Source: Clostridiales bacterium
GTDB taxonomy: Bacteria; Bacillota; Clostridia; Saccharofermentanales; Saccharofermentanaceae
Assembly: GCA_017617525.1 (NCBI GenBank)
Contig: JAFZWA010000053.1
Location: forward strand, 1-64,000
DNA length: 64,000 bases
Direction of reading: 5' to 3'
Part shown: piece by piece, positions 45,467-54,788 of the stretch
How the letters are laid out: every line of letters starts with the position of its first letter
Position numbering within the stretch: position 1 is the first letter of the stretch
The notes under the pieces: model-generated
Seen by the model: the letters and a program-made list of their open reading frames with translations, nothing else
What the model was told of the DNA's origin: nothing
Databases searched by the model: none
Translations under genes and position numbers: made by a program

Positions 45467-47251
45467 ATGAACGTAGAAGAATTGTACAAGTTTTGGAGTG
45501 AGGATCCCTATTTCGACGAAGCAACTCGTGCGGAGCTTAAGGCGATCAAAGACGACAAGAAGGAGATCGAGGAGAGATTCTACAGAGACCTCGAGTTTGG
45601 AACGGCCGGACTTCGCGGTATCCTGGGAGCAGGTACGAACCGCATGAACATGTATATCGTATCGAAGGCTTCCGCGGGCCTCGGTCAGTTTATCGTAAGT
45701 GAAGGTGAAGAAGCCATGAAGCGTGGTGTCGTTATTTCCTACGACTCCCGTCATTTCTCGCCGGAGTTTGCCGAGATCACGGCAAGAACACTGACATCCA
45801 TGGGCATCCGCGTATTCCTTTCGGATGAGCTTCGTCCGGTACCGATGCTTTCCTATTCCGTTCGTTGGCACAAGGCTTTCGCCGGCGTCATGATCACGGC
45901 AAGCCACAACCCGTCCAAGTACAACGGCTATAAGGTATACGGCGAGGACGGCGGACAGGTACCGCCGGAGGCAGCATCGAAGATCCTGGGCTTCATCGAA
46001 GGGATCGAAGATATCAGAACGATCCATCCGGATACTCTGGATGAGGCAAAAGCCAAGGGTCTTCTTACTTACTGGGGCGAGGAAGTCGACGAGGCATATA
46101 CGGATATGCTCGACAAGCTCGTCATCGACCGTCAGGCGATCCTCAACCAGAAGGATATGTCGATCGTTTACACACCGCTCCACGGTTCCGGTAACAAGCC
46201 GGTACGCCGCATCCTGAAGAAGATCGGTCTGGAGAACGTCCACATCGTTACCGAGCAGGAACTTCCGGACGGAAGCTTCCCGACAGTTGAAGTACCGAAC
46301 CCGGAAAATCCGAAGGCACTTTCCATGGCGATCGATCTTGCCAAGAAGGTGGACGCGGATCTCGTTATCGGAACTGACCCGGACAGCGACCGTATCGGTA
46401 TCGCCGTTCGTACTACTGTAGACGGAAAAGAGACCTATGTACCATTCACGGGTAACCAGGTCGGACTCATGATCCTCGACTATATCCTGGATTCCAAGAA
46501 GAGCGCGGGCGAGCTGCCGGAAGGTTCTTTTGCCGTAACAACGATCGTATCCAGCAAACTTGCCGGCGCGATCTGCAAGTACTATGGCGTAGAACTCCAG
46601 GAGGTTCTCACGGGCTTCAAGTTCATCGGTGAGCGCATCAAGCTCGACGACGAATTCGGTAACAAGCACTTCCAGTTCGGCTTCGAAGAGAGCTACGGCT
46701 ATCTCGCGGGCCTCGATGTACGTGACAAGGACGCAGTCGTCGGCGCGATGCTGATCGCGGGCATGTACGCACAGTCCAGAGAGCGCGGACAGTCCCTCGT
46801 AGACCGTCTCGAGAATATCTACAAGCGTTTCGGCTACGGCTTTGAGGAGACCGTTTCCATTACTCTCGAGGGTAAGGAAGGTATCGAGAAGATCGCGGGT
46901 GCCATGAAGTCCCTGCGTGCTGACCTTCTTTCCTGCAAGAACAAGGCAGAGGCTCAGGCACTCCTCGGCGGCGCTCCGATCGAGGCAGTCCGTGACTATC
47001 AGGCTTCGAAGAGATATGTATTTACAGACGACGGCGTCAAGGAAGAAGAGATCGCTCTTCCTGTTTCCAACGTTCTTCTCTATGAACTCGGCGGAGACAA
47101 GGGTCTTGACTGGGCATGCGCCCGTCCGTCCGGCACGGAGCCGAAGCTGAAGATCTACTTTGGTATCTACGGCGACACAAGAGAAGGATCCGCGGCCTGC
47201 CTTGCTGACACAAAGGCGAAGGTAGAAGCGGCCGTCAGAGCTAAGCTCTGA
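45467..47251 (+). CDS. pgcA: phosphoglucomutase/phosphomannomutase
   Basis: A 594-aa alpha-D-phosphohexomutase. Catalytic Ser loop MITASHNPSKYNGYKVYG, metal loop IGTDPDSDRIGIAV, sugar loop FGFEESYGYLAG and phosphate loop ARPSGTEPKLKIYF are all present. It converts glucose-6-P and glucose-1-P, supplying UDP-glucose for polymers; that fits the YfhO/glycosyltransferase genes just upstream, 28 bp away. Some homologues prefer mannose or pentose phosphates. Confidence 0.94.
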   Translation: MNVEELYKFWSEDPYFDEATRAELKAIKDDKKEIEERFYRDLEFGTAGLRGILGAGTNRMNMYIVSKASAGLGQFIVSEGEEAMKRGVVISYDSRHFSPEFAEITARTLTSMGIRVFLSDELRPVPMLSYSVRWHKAFAGVMITASHNPSKYNGYKVYGEDGGQVPPEAASKILGFIEGIEDIRTIHPDTLDEAKAKGLLTYWGEEVDEAYTDMLDKLVIDRQAILNQKDMSIVYTPLHGSGNKPVRRILKKIGLENVHIVTEQELPDGSFPTVEVPNPENPKALSMAIDLAKKVDADLVIGTDPDSDRIGIAVRTTVDGKETYVPFTGNQVGLMILDYILDSKKSAGELPEGSFAVTTIVSSKLAGAICKYYGVELQEVLTGFKFIGERIKLDDEFGNKHFQFGFEESYGYLAGLDVRDKDAVVGAMLIAGMYAQSRERGQSLVDRLENIYKRFGYGFEETVSITLEGKEGIEKIAGAMKSLRADLLSCKNKAEAQALLGGAPIEAVRDYQASKRYVFTDDGVKEEEIALPVSNVLLYELGGDKGLDWACARPSGTEPKLKIYFGIYGDTREGSAACLADTKAKVEAAVRAKL

Positions 47252-47308
47252 TCCGGGTAAAAGGTTGCCGGATCGCGGCAACCCACACGAAAAATCACGT
47301 CAAAGCAA

Positions 47309-47342
47309 GGCGCCCGTAAGCTCAAGCTAACGGGCGCTTCTT
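47309..47342 (+). terminator. terminator after phosphoglucomutase
   Basis: GCGCCCGT (47310-47317) pairs with ACGGGCGC (47330-47337), with inner AGCT/AGCT pairing, followed by TTCTTTG. The T tract is imperfect. Confidence 0.7.
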
Positions 47343-47519
47343 TGTGGCAATTGCGACAGGAATCGACAAATTTCCATTTAAATCGTCTGAATTGTGGCAT
47401 AAATGTGAAGGAATTCGCAATTGTCCACAGAATTGTCATTTTTCGAGGGTCAAAAAGGGTTTTTTTCGAGAAAGCTTGACAGTATACTCAAGGTGATTTC
47501 AAAAGGAGGAAGATGCGAA

Positions 47520-47879
47520 ATGACGGCGAATGAATGTCTGGTCAAGTTTAATTCGATCAAAGATTGCCTTTCTGATGTGTTATGGATGTACTTCGAGGTC
47601 CAGTCTGCTGACAGCGAGCAGATCGTACTTGTCGGAAAACCGGATGAATATGCGGAACCGACTCTCGAGATCGTATTTATGCAGCCTTTCATGATCTCGT
47701 GCCCGATGCGTTTTACATACGAGGGTGGCGACTTCATCGGTCTTGCTCCCCAGGAGGAGTTCTACCAGATGAATGAGAGATATCACATCGGTCAGGGACA
47801 CCACATCTTCAAGATCAAAGTGGACAACAAGAGATTCTTCATCATTGCAAAGGCAATGCACGTTACCATCCACGATTGA
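47520..47879 (+). CDS. small protein of unknown function
   Basis: A 119-aa protein that I do not recognise. It has no signal peptide or membrane helix. The beta-rich pattern (QIVLVGKPD, TLEIVFMQPFMISCPMRF, HHIFKIKVDNKRFFIIAKAM) suggests a small globular beta domain. The ATG follows AAGGAGG by ten bases; an ATG 7 bases earlier is out of frame and stops at once. A TTGACA lies at 47476 but no well-spaced -10. It ends 40 bp before the converging HAD gene. Confidence 0.7.
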   Translation: MTANECLVKFNSIKDCLSDVLWMYFEVQSADSEQIVLVGKPDEYAEPTLEIVFMQPFMISCPMRFTYEGGDFIGLAPQEEFYQMNERYHIGQGHHIFKIKVDNKRFFIIAKAMHVTIHD

Positions 47880-47918
47880 TCTCTATGGACAGGCCATAAG
47901 GCCAAAAGGATAAAAGCT

Positions 47919-48713
47919 TCAGATAAGATGGCGGATCGCGTAAGCGACTCCGTCATCTTTGCAGTTACGGGTAATTATGGACGCGTAGGATTTGGCCTTG
48001 TCGGAGGCGTTCCCCATCGCGATGCCGACGGCGCCGCAAGTAAACATGCTGATATCGTTATCGCCGTCGCCAAAGCAGAAAACGCTCTCCATGGGAACAT
48101 GGAGGTACGAAGCCAGAGCGACCACGGCGTTTCCCTTGGTGCAGCCCGCGGGCATGATGTCGATGACTTTATGCATGGAAGCAGTGATCTCAAGTGCTTT
48201 CCGCGCGGAAAGCACCTGTATAAGATCATCGGTGGGCTCATAGACCAGGACCTTCGTAAGCCTTTCGGGCGGAACGGAAAGATCCTCCTCATTAAGCGGG
48301 ATGAGCGGGGCGCGGATCTCTTGCCGCACCGAAGCGTTGTAGTTGTTGAAAAAGGCCATGTGCGCACTGTCCGGGCGGTGAAAGATACCGTCCTTGCCGT
48401 AAGAGACAAAGTCAAAGCCCCTGGAAATGAGCGTTTCCATGAGGTCCGACACGACGTCATCCGGAAAACAGTTCTCGTAGATCGACGTGTTCTCACTGTA
48501 GTCGTAGACCTGGGCGCCGTTACTTGTGATGACAGGGGCGGAAAGGCCGAATTCTTCGACGAATTTCCTTACCACATGGAAGGATCTTCCGGTCGCGATC
48601 GTAAAGCCGGTCGAAGACGGAAGAGAGCGGATCGCGGCCATTGTCTCATCCGAGATCTTTCCCCCGGCGGGAAGAAGCGTATTATCAATGTCACAGACGA
48701 TCAGACGATCCAA
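47919..48713 (-). CDS. HAD-superfamily Cof-type phosphatase
   Basis: A 264-aa protein. Motif I CDIDNTLLP has the nucleophile/acid Asp pair, motif II FTIATGRS, motif III Lys around KGNAVVALASYL, and motif IV FGDGDNDISMF; the large cap domain is of the Cof (C2B) type. Such enzymes dephosphorylate sugar phosphates or nucleotides, and the substrate cannot be predicted. I choose a TTG start at 48713 because GGGAGG stands nine bases upstream and motif I then sits near residue 8; the longer in-frame reading would add 63 unrelated residues. Confidence 0.9.
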   Translation of the reverse strand: MDRLIVCDIDNTLLPAGGKISDETMAAIRSLPSSTGFTIATGRSFHVVRKFVEEFGLSAPVITSNGAQVYDYSENTSIYENCFPDDVVSDLMETLISRGFDFVSYGKDGIFHRPDSAHMAFFNNYNASVRQEIRAPLIPLNEEDLSVPPERLTKVLVYEPTDDLIQVLSARKALEITASMHKVIDIMPAGCTKGNAVVALASYLHVPMESVFCFGDGDNDISMFTCGAVGIAMGNASDKAKSYASIITRNCKDDGVAYAIRHLI

Positions 48714-48886
48714 GGAAAAAGGCCCTCCCGATAGTGCTTTTCGCACGGTAATATCAGAGTCTATGATAACACGGATCGAAGGACTGTTGTAAATCCCCGA
48801 AAATGTCAAACGAAATATGCCAGATATAACAAAAAAACAAATCTCGAAGAGGCGTATTTTGTAGGGTAAAAAACATGGATTTTCTC

Positions 48887-48915
48887 TTGAAACAGAAGCC
48901 ATCCTATATTAAACT
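48887..48915 (+). promoter_or_regulatory. candidate promoter of the first VanW-family gene
   Basis: TTGAAA (48887-48892), 17-bp spacer, TAAACT (48910-48915), about 50 bp before the start codon. The -10 is weak. It stands in the 249-bp divergent gap with the HAD gene. Confidence 0.45.
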
Positions 48916-48962
48916 TTTACATGGTGAAGTAGTATGATTTTTTTGAGAGAGGCGTCAAAAGA

Positions 48963-50696
48963 ATGAAGAAAAATGCAGCAAAGAGAAGACAGAAGAAAAT
49001 TACAACTGCTGTGGTAGGTGTAGTCGCCGGTCTTTTGGCCGTTACGACCATTGGCACAGTACTCTACTTTACGGTCTTAAAGAACGTGATCGGTGGTAAA
49101 TCCAACAAGATCGTTGTTACAGACGTTAACGGCAGCGAGGTTTCCTTTGAACCGGAAGAACTGCAGGCTCAGCTTGATGTACCGACATTCTACGAGGGCA
49201 TCACGATCAATGGCGTGAGCGTTGCCGGTAAGACAAAGGAAGAAGTCAAAGCTCAGTTTGCCGAAGAAAACAATAAATCCGCTTCCGATATCGTAAACGT
49301 TACTTTCCTCGTCGGTGACGAGTCGATCCCGATGCCGACAACAGGCCTTACCGTAACAAGCGATATCGATTCGATCATCGATAAAGCATACGAGTACGGA
49401 CGTACAAGTACGCTTCAGGGTGATGACGGTCTGAAGGATCGTTATAACACCATCAACGCGCTGAAGACGACTCCGGTAGATTTCGTCTCCACATTCTCTC
49501 TCGACACCTCTGCTGTTGATCAGTTGACAAGAGATACTCTTGAGCCGCTTCAGAAAGAAGTCATCGAAGCGTTTGCAAGTGATTTCGATCTCGAGAAGCT
49601 CGAGTTCGTTATCGAAGAATCTCAGGAAGGTATCGTTATCGATATCGATAAGGCGATCGCTGATGTGAAGAGCGCGCTGGACAGCAAAGAATACGAAGTC
49701 GTTATTCCGGTCTCCCAGGAGATCATCGAGCCGACAACTTCCGCGGAATTCTTAAGAGGATATCTCGGACTCGTCGCGACGACAACATCTAAGACAAGCA
49801 GCAACGATAACCGTAACACCAACATCCGCCTCGTCTGCGAGACGATCGACGGATATCTGCTCCAGCCGGGAGAATCTTTCGACTTTAACGGATTTGTCGG
49901 CCAGAGAACAGAAGCCAAGGGCTACAAGATGGCTCACGGTATCTTCAACGGCGACATGAGAGACGAGCTCGGCGGCGGTATCTGCCAGGCCAACACCATG
50001 CTCTACCAGAGCGTAACCAAGGCTGACCTGCAGGTTGACGAAAGAAAGAACCACACGATCCCGAGTACATACGTTGACAAGGGAACTGACGCGACAGTTA
50101 CATGGGAGAGCCCGAACTTCCGTTTCACAAACAACACGGAGTATCCGGTAGCGATCCATGCTTATTACGCAGATCAGCACGTAACCGTTGAGATCTACGG
50201 TCGTCCGCTCGAGGATGGACAGAGGATCGAACTGGTCGGCGAGCTCGTTCGCGAGATCGCTCCGACAACGGTATATGTAGCCGATGCTTCCATGGCTGTC
50301 GGAACAAAGTCGACAACGACAGGTTCCCGTACAGGTTATGACTACAAGTCCTACAAGGTCTGGTACGATGCTGACGGAAACGAGATCAAGAAGGAAGAAT
50401 ACTTCCCGAGCCACTACCCGGTAAGAAACGCAGAGATCCACGTTGGTGTTCTCGGCGCGGACGGAAAAGTCTATACGATGGATCCGAAGACCGGAAAAGT
50501 AGACGCACCGCCGGAGGCGATCAACCCGACGACACCTTCGGATACGCCGGCAGACACGACTCCGGGTGACACACCACCTGCGGACACCACACCGGCAGAA
50601 ACACCGGCACCGGCAGATACACAGGCTCCGGCTGAACCGGCGGCACCTGCTGATCCTGCAACACCGGCTGATCCGCCGGCTGAGAACGGCGGCTGA
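48963..50696 (+). CDS. VanW-family surface protein, copy 1
   Basis: A 577-aa protein. A basic N-terminus and one membrane helix (about 13-38) anchor it. Then come a region of PG-binding/YoaR type (FYEGITINGVSVAGKTKEEV, about 78-260) and a VanW domain (about 265-420) with LQPGESFDFNGFVGQRTEAK and ELGGGICQANTMLYQS. The tail (about 515-577) is Pro/Thr/Ala-rich with repeated PADT. VanW occurs in vancomycin-resistance clusters but its biochemical role is not established; a wall-associated function is inferred. GpmI follows, and a paralogue lies beyond it. Confidence 0.9.
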   Translation: MKKNAAKRRQKKITTAVVGVVAGLLAVTTIGTVLYFTVLKNVIGGKSNKIVVTDVNGSEVSFEPEELQAQLDVPTFYEGITINGVSVAGKTKEEVKAQFAEENNKSASDIVNVTFLVGDESIPMPTTGLTVTSDIDSIIDKAYEYGRTSTLQGDDGLKDRYNTINALKTTPVDFVSTFSLDTSAVDQLTRDTLEPLQKEVIEAFASDFDLEKLEFVIEESQEGIVIDIDKAIADVKSALDSKEYEVVIPVSQEIIEPTTSAEFLRGYLGLVATTTSKTSSNDNRNTNIRLVCETIDGYLLQPGESFDFNGFVGQRTEAKGYKMAHGIFNGDMRDELGGGICQANTMLYQSVTKADLQVDERKNHTIPSTYVDKGTDATVTWESPNFRFTNNTEYPVAIHAYYADQHVTVEIYGRPLEDGQRIELVGELVREIAPTTVYVADASMAVGTKSTTTGSRTGYDYKSYKVWYDADGNEIKKEEYFPSHYPVRNAEIHVGVLGADGKVYTMDPKTGKVDAPPEAINPTTPSDTPADTTPGDTPPADTTPAETPAPADTQAPAEPAAPADPATPADPPAENGG

Positions 50697-50750
50697 TCCT
50701 GACCGAAAGGGTCACTGCCCGGCGCGAAAAGCGCTTTAGCACAGAAAATT

Positions 50751-50786
50751 AGGGCACAAGTCTTAGTTAAGGTTGTGCCCTTTTTA
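50751..50786 (+). terminator. hairpin terminator or leader hairpin directly before gpmI
   Basis: Perfect AGGGCACAA/TTGTGCCCT stem (50751-50759, 50773-50781) followed by TTTTT. Only about 10 bp separate it from the gpmI ribosome site, leaving no room for a promoter downstream, so gpmI must be reached through it or from a promoter in 50697-50750. It may act as an attenuator or mRNA 5' stabiliser. Confidence 0.75.
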
Positions 50787-50804
50787 TAGAAAAGGAGAAT
50801 GAGT

Positions 50805-52433
50805 ATGAGTACATCTTATCAAGGCCCGATCGTCCTGATCATCATGGATGGCGTGGGAATCAAAGAAATCGAGACAGGTAACGCTGTCACAGGCGCAAAG
50901 AAGCCGATCCTGGACAACTGCATGAAGAATTATCCGATGCAGAAGCTTAAGGCACACGGTACGGCAGTAGGTCTTCCGTCTGACGGAGACATGGGTAACT
51001 CCGAGGTTGGTCACAACGCGATCGGCGCAGGCCAGGTTTACAGCCAGGGTGCTAAGCTGGTTTCTGAGTCTCTCGCAAGCAAGAGCATGTATCAGAGCGA
51101 AGTATGGCAGTCCCTCGTAGCTGACGCTAAGAAGGGCGGCACAATGCATTTCATCGGACTTCTTTCCGATGGTAACGTTCACTCTCACATCGACCATCTT
51201 CTCGCTATGCTCGACGAGGCTAAGGAAGAGGGCGTAGAGAAGGTTCGTATCCACATTCTCCTTGACGGTCGTGACGTTGGTGAGACATCTGCTCTGCAGT
51301 ATGTTGACCAGCTCGAGGCAAAGCTTGCTGAGCTTTCCGACGCGACACACGATTACAGAATCGCCAGCGGCGGCGGACGTATGGTCATCACTATGGACCG
51401 TTACGGTGCTAACTGGGGCATGGTTGAAGCAGGCTGGAAGACTCACGTTCTCGGTGAGGGCAGACAGTTTGCTACAGCAAAAGAGGCAATCGAGACATTC
51501 CGCTCCGAGATCCCGAACGTTATCGACCAGGATCTCCCGGCATTCGTTATCGCAGAGAACGGTGCTCCGGTCGGCACGATCGAAGACGGCGACAGCGTAA
51601 TCCTTTACAACTTCCGTGGTGACCGTGCTCAGGAACTGACAGTAGCATTTGAGAGCGGCGCTGACTTTGACAAGTTCGATCGCGTTCGTGTTCCGAACGT
51701 AAACTACGCCGGTATGCTCGAGTACGACGGAGACCTTCACATCCCGAAGAAGTTCCTCGTTTCTCCGCCGGTCATCAGAAACACACTCGGCGAGCTCCTC
51801 GCAAACAAGGGCATCGCTCAGCTGGCGATCTCCGAGACACAGAAGTACGGTCACGTTACATACTTCTTCAACGGTAACAGATCCAGTAAGTTCAACGATG
51901 ATCTCGAAGAGTACATCGAGATCCCGTCTGACATCGTTCCTTTCGAGCAGCGTCCGTGGATGAAGTCCGCTGAGATCACAGACAAGCTCGTCGAGCTCAT
52001 CTCCGAGAACAAGTACCCGTTCATGCGCGTAAACTTCCCGAACGGCGACATGGTCGGTCACACAGGCGTATTCGAGTCCGCTGTCATCGGCGTTGAGTCC
52101 GTAGACATCGCTCTGAAGAGAATCCTTCCGGCAATCGACGCAGTCGGCGGTATGGCGATCATCACAGCTGACCACGGTAATGCCGAGGAAATGTACGAGC
52201 TCGCTAAGGACGGTTCCCCGAAGGCGGATAAGGACGGCCGTATCAAGGCAAAGACATCTCACACACTCAATCCTGTTCCGTGCATCTTCTACGACAACAC
52301 AGAGAACAAGGATAAGTACGAAGTTGTTGATTCCGATTCTTACGGTCTTGCGAACATCGCGGCAACCATCGCTGATCTGCTTGGTGTAGAGAAGCCGGAT
52401 TGCTGGGAGTCCTCGATGATCAAACTCAAATAA
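50805..52433 (+). CDS. gpmI: 2,3-bisphosphoglycerate-independent phosphoglycerate mutase
   Basis: A 542-aa two-domain metalloenzyme of glycolysis, interconverting 3- and 2-phosphoglycerate. VLIIMDGVGI opens the phosphatase domain, the catalytic Ser is in GDMGNSEVGHNAIGAG, and LDGRDVGETSA, NFRGDRAQELT and ITADHGNAEEM carry further metal and substrate residues. The ATG at 50805 is chosen since GGAG lies seven bases upstream; an ATG at 50799 is too close to that site. Strong codon bias. It sits between two VanW-family genes. Confidence 0.96.
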   Translation: MSTSYQGPIVLIIMDGVGIKEIETGNAVTGAKKPILDNCMKNYPMQKLKAHGTAVGLPSDGDMGNSEVGHNAIGAGQVYSQGAKLVSESLASKSMYQSEVWQSLVADAKKGGTMHFIGLLSDGNVHSHIDHLLAMLDEAKEEGVEKVRIHILLDGRDVGETSALQYVDQLEAKLAELSDATHDYRIASGGGRMVITMDRYGANWGMVEAGWKTHVLGEGRQFATAKEAIETFRSEIPNVIDQDLPAFVIAENGAPVGTIEDGDSVILYNFRGDRAQELTVAFESGADFDKFDRVRVPNVNYAGMLEYDGDLHIPKKFLVSPPVIRNTLGELLANKGIAQLAISETQKYGHVTYFFNGNRSSKFNDDLEEYIEIPSDIVPFEQRPWMKSAEITDKLVELISENKYPFMRVNFPNGDMVGHTGVFESAVIGVESVDIALKRILPAIDAVGGMAIITADHGNAEEMYELAKDGSPKADKDGRIKAKTSHTLNPVPCIFYDNTENKDKYEVVDSDSYGLANIAATIADLLGVEKPDCWESSMIKLK

Positions 52434-52760
52434 TCCGATCATCAACTCAACAGAAGAATAGAATAATGCCTCTTTCGGCTCATACAGTTTGCTGAAGCAA
52501 AACTCGCCGAGGAGGCATTTTCTATTCTTCTTTTATGATCGGATCATTTTCGTTTTGGAGAGCGGCGGCACTTTTTCTATTCTTCCTTCGGTGAAGATTA
52601 TTCTTCCCTTGATGAAAAACTCTCGGACTTGAAAAAGATTTGTGCAAAAGACAATAGTTTTATTTTCAAAATGATATTGAATGACGAGGGAGAACATACT
52701 ATTATTCTTTAGGTAAGGAAAAAGAAGGTTATGGTAGGTCTGAGGAGAGGCTGAAAAGGG
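52434..52760 (+). other. intergenic region gpmI - second VanW gene
   Basis: 327 bp without a gene. It contains the long gpmI terminator (52453-52535) and two possible promoters for the VanW gene: TTGAAA at 52629-52634 with a poor -10, and the better TTGAAT (52677-52682), 17-bp spacer, TATTAT (52700-52705). TCTATTCTTC recurs at 52520 and about 52577. Confidence 0.6.
52453..52535 (+). terminator. long hairpin terminator after gpmI
   Basis: GAAGAATAGAA (52453-52463) and AATGCCTC (52465-52472) pair with GAGGCATT (52512-52519) and TTCTATTCTTC (52520-52530), then TTTT. The loop of about 40 nt contains smaller stems. Confidence 0.85.
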
Positions 52761-54548
52761 ATGAAGAAGAATTCGGCAACGCGTGGTAAAAGAACCACCA
52801 AAAGGGCATCGACGAGAAAAGCATCGTTCCTGAATAAGAAAATGTATCAGAAGAAGGGAACGGGGACCCGCAGAAGAAAGAAGACGGTCCTCTCGACAAA
52901 AACGATCGCGATCATTACCGCGGTCTTAGTGGCATGCCTGGTTGTCACCATCCTTTGCACTCAGGTCTTTAAGGATGAGCTCGATCATCTTTTTGCGAAG
53001 AAATATTCAGTCACCGATATCGATGGTTCGAAAAAGAGCTATACGGCCGATGAACTGAAGGAACAGGTCGAGAGCGACAAGTTCTATCAGGGAATCAGCG
53101 TCGACGGAGTGGATCTTTCCGGAAAAACACTGGAAGAAGGCAGGATCATGTTCGCGGAGATCCGTCATCAGCAGGTCAATGAGCTGGTAGATATCCACTT
53201 CCAGATCGGAAATGACGACGTCAGACTTCAGACAGACGGAATGAACCTTGCTTCCAATATCGATGACGTACTGCTCGAAGCATATAACTACGGAAAGACA
53301 AGCACGCTGGAAGGCGGAGATGGTCTTGTCGAACGCTATAACTTGATCAAGGATCTGAAGACGAATCCGAAGAACTTCCAGTCCGCGTTCACTCTCGGTG
53401 ACGAGCAGGTATCTCTCCTGACGCACGCCGCGCTGGACGGATACGATTCGCCGGCAACGGAAGCAAAAGCGACAGGCTTTGACGCGGCAAGACAAGAGTT
53501 CATCATCGAAGAATCCAAGTCCGGTATGACCGTGGATATCGATAAGGCCATCGCGGACGTAAACGCTGCTTTTGCCGATCGAAACTACAAGGCTGTCATT
53601 CCGGTTTCAACGACGGTGATCAATCCTAAGACAACAGCGGAAGAACTTCGTTCGAAGCTCGGTAAGGTCTCTTCCAATACTTCAAAGACGAAAGACGACG
53701 CAAACCGAAATACAAATATCTATCTGATATGCAAAGAACTCGACGGAATCGTTTTACAGCCGGGTGAACAGTTTGACTTTAACGCCAGGATCGGCCAGAG
53801 GACCCCGGAAAAAGGATATAAAGAAGCCGCGGGTATTACAAACGGAATCTCCGGACCTGAGTACGGCGGAGGTATCTGTCAGGCGAATACCATGCTTTAC
53901 CACAGTGTCATGGAGGCCGATCTTCAGGTCGACTTCCGAGTTGCGCACTCCTGGCCGAGTGACTATGTCGACGCGGGAACGGACGCTACGGTTTCCTGGG
54001 AGTGGCCGACATTTAAGTTCACGAACAATACGGACTATCCGGTCGCGATCCACGCATGGTACGGAGACAGCTGGGTAACTGTCGAGATCTTCGGAAGACT
54101 TCTTCCGAACGGAGAGAAGATCAAATTCTTCGGTGAACCTGAGCTTCTGATCGACGAAGAACCTACGGAGATCGAGTACGAAGCGGATCCGACTCTTCCG
54201 GTAGGACAGAAGGTCAAGGAAAGAAGCGCGCACAATCATAAACTGGCAAAGGCCTACAAGGTCAGATATGACGCGGATGGCAATGAGATAAAGCGTGAGG
54301 AGATGCTGACGGAGTATCGCATGATCAAGGCGAAATACCGTGTAGGTACACTGGCTCCGGACGGAACGACCTTCTATATGGATCCGAAGACAGGTGAAGT
54401 TTCGGCACCGGCCGGATATGTTGATCCGGCAACGACCGCGACGACCGCGCCGCCGCCGGATACAACGGCAGCTCCGGATACGACAGCGGCTCCGGAACCG
54501 ACGACACCGCCGAATGAAGGAGAGGGAAACGCGACGCCTGAAGGCTGA
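52761..54548 (+). CDS. VanW-family surface protein, copy 2
   Basis: A 595-aa paralogue of the protein at 48963, with a longer, very basic cytoplasmic N-terminus (about 45 residues, many Lys/Arg/Thr), one membrane helix (about 47-72), the same YoaR-like region (FYQGISVDGVDLSGKTLEEG) and VanW domain (LQPGEQFDFNARIGQRTPEK, EYGGGICQANTMLYHS), and a Thr/Ala/Pro-rich tail. It is similar to copy 1 throughout its folded part, indicating an old duplication that left gpmI in between. A terminator built from paired AAAAGCAC motifs follows. Confidence 0.9.
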   Translation: MKKNSATRGKRTTKRASTRKASFLNKKMYQKKGTGTRRRKKTVLSTKTIAIITAVLVACLVVTILCTQVFKDELDHLFAKKYSVTDIDGSKKSYTADELKEQVESDKFYQGISVDGVDLSGKTLEEGRIMFAEIRHQQVNELVDIHFQIGNDDVRLQTDGMNLASNIDDVLLEAYNYGKTSTLEGGDGLVERYNLIKDLKTNPKNFQSAFTLGDEQVSLLTHAALDGYDSPATEAKATGFDAARQEFIIEESKSGMTVDIDKAIADVNAAFADRNYKAVIPVSTTVINPKTTAEELRSKLGKVSSNTSKTKDDANRNTNIYLICKELDGIVLQPGEQFDFNARIGQRTPEKGYKEAAGITNGISGPEYGGGICQANTMLYHSVMEADLQVDFRVAHSWPSDYVDAGTDATVSWEWPTFKFTNNTDYPVAIHAWYGDSWVTVEIFGRLLPNGEKIKFFGEPELLIDEEPTEIEYEADPTLPVGQKVKERSAHNHKLAKAYKVRYDADGNEIKREEMLTEYRMIKAKYRVGTLAPDGTTFYMDPKTGEVSAPAGYVDPATTATTAPPPDTTAAPDTTAAPEPTTPPNEGEGNATPEG

Positions 54549-54582
54549 GTTCCCGCAATAATACACAGTAATGAAGAAGCTC

Positions 54583-54608
54583 GAAAAGCACCCGTACGGG
54601 TGCTTTTC
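54583..54608. terminator. terminator formed by an inverted AAAAGCAC pair
   Basis: Near-perfect dyad GAAAAGCACCC/GGGTGCTTTTC around GTAC. Both arms contain the window's over-represented 8-mer. The T tract is only the TTTTC of the arm itself. Confidence 0.65.
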
Positions 54609-54700
54609 TCGTAGGAACGGGAATAAGGAGCATAAGAGGGATTTCGTTTAGAAAATATCTCGATTTTCAAAGCAAAACAGGCACCATTCTTCTTTATATG

Positions 54701-54709
54701 TGGTATAAT
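54701..54709 (+). promoter_or_regulatory. extended -10 promoter of nifJ
   Basis: TGG followed by TATAAT (54704-54709), an extended -10 element (TGn), about 80 bp before nifJ. No good -35 was found, as is common with extended -10 promoters. Confidence 0.6.
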
Positions 54710-54788
54710 ATATGCGCTCAACGTGTGCCCATTCGCACGCGGGAGAGCCACAAACTATAGTTAAATCTTTATATAAAGGAGAAAGTGT

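Noticed and set aside
50784-52445. 553-codon open frame antisense to gpmI, and a similar 616-codon one opposite phosphoglucomutase (45431-47281)
   Set aside because: Both are shadows of conserved metabolic genes with high codon bias.
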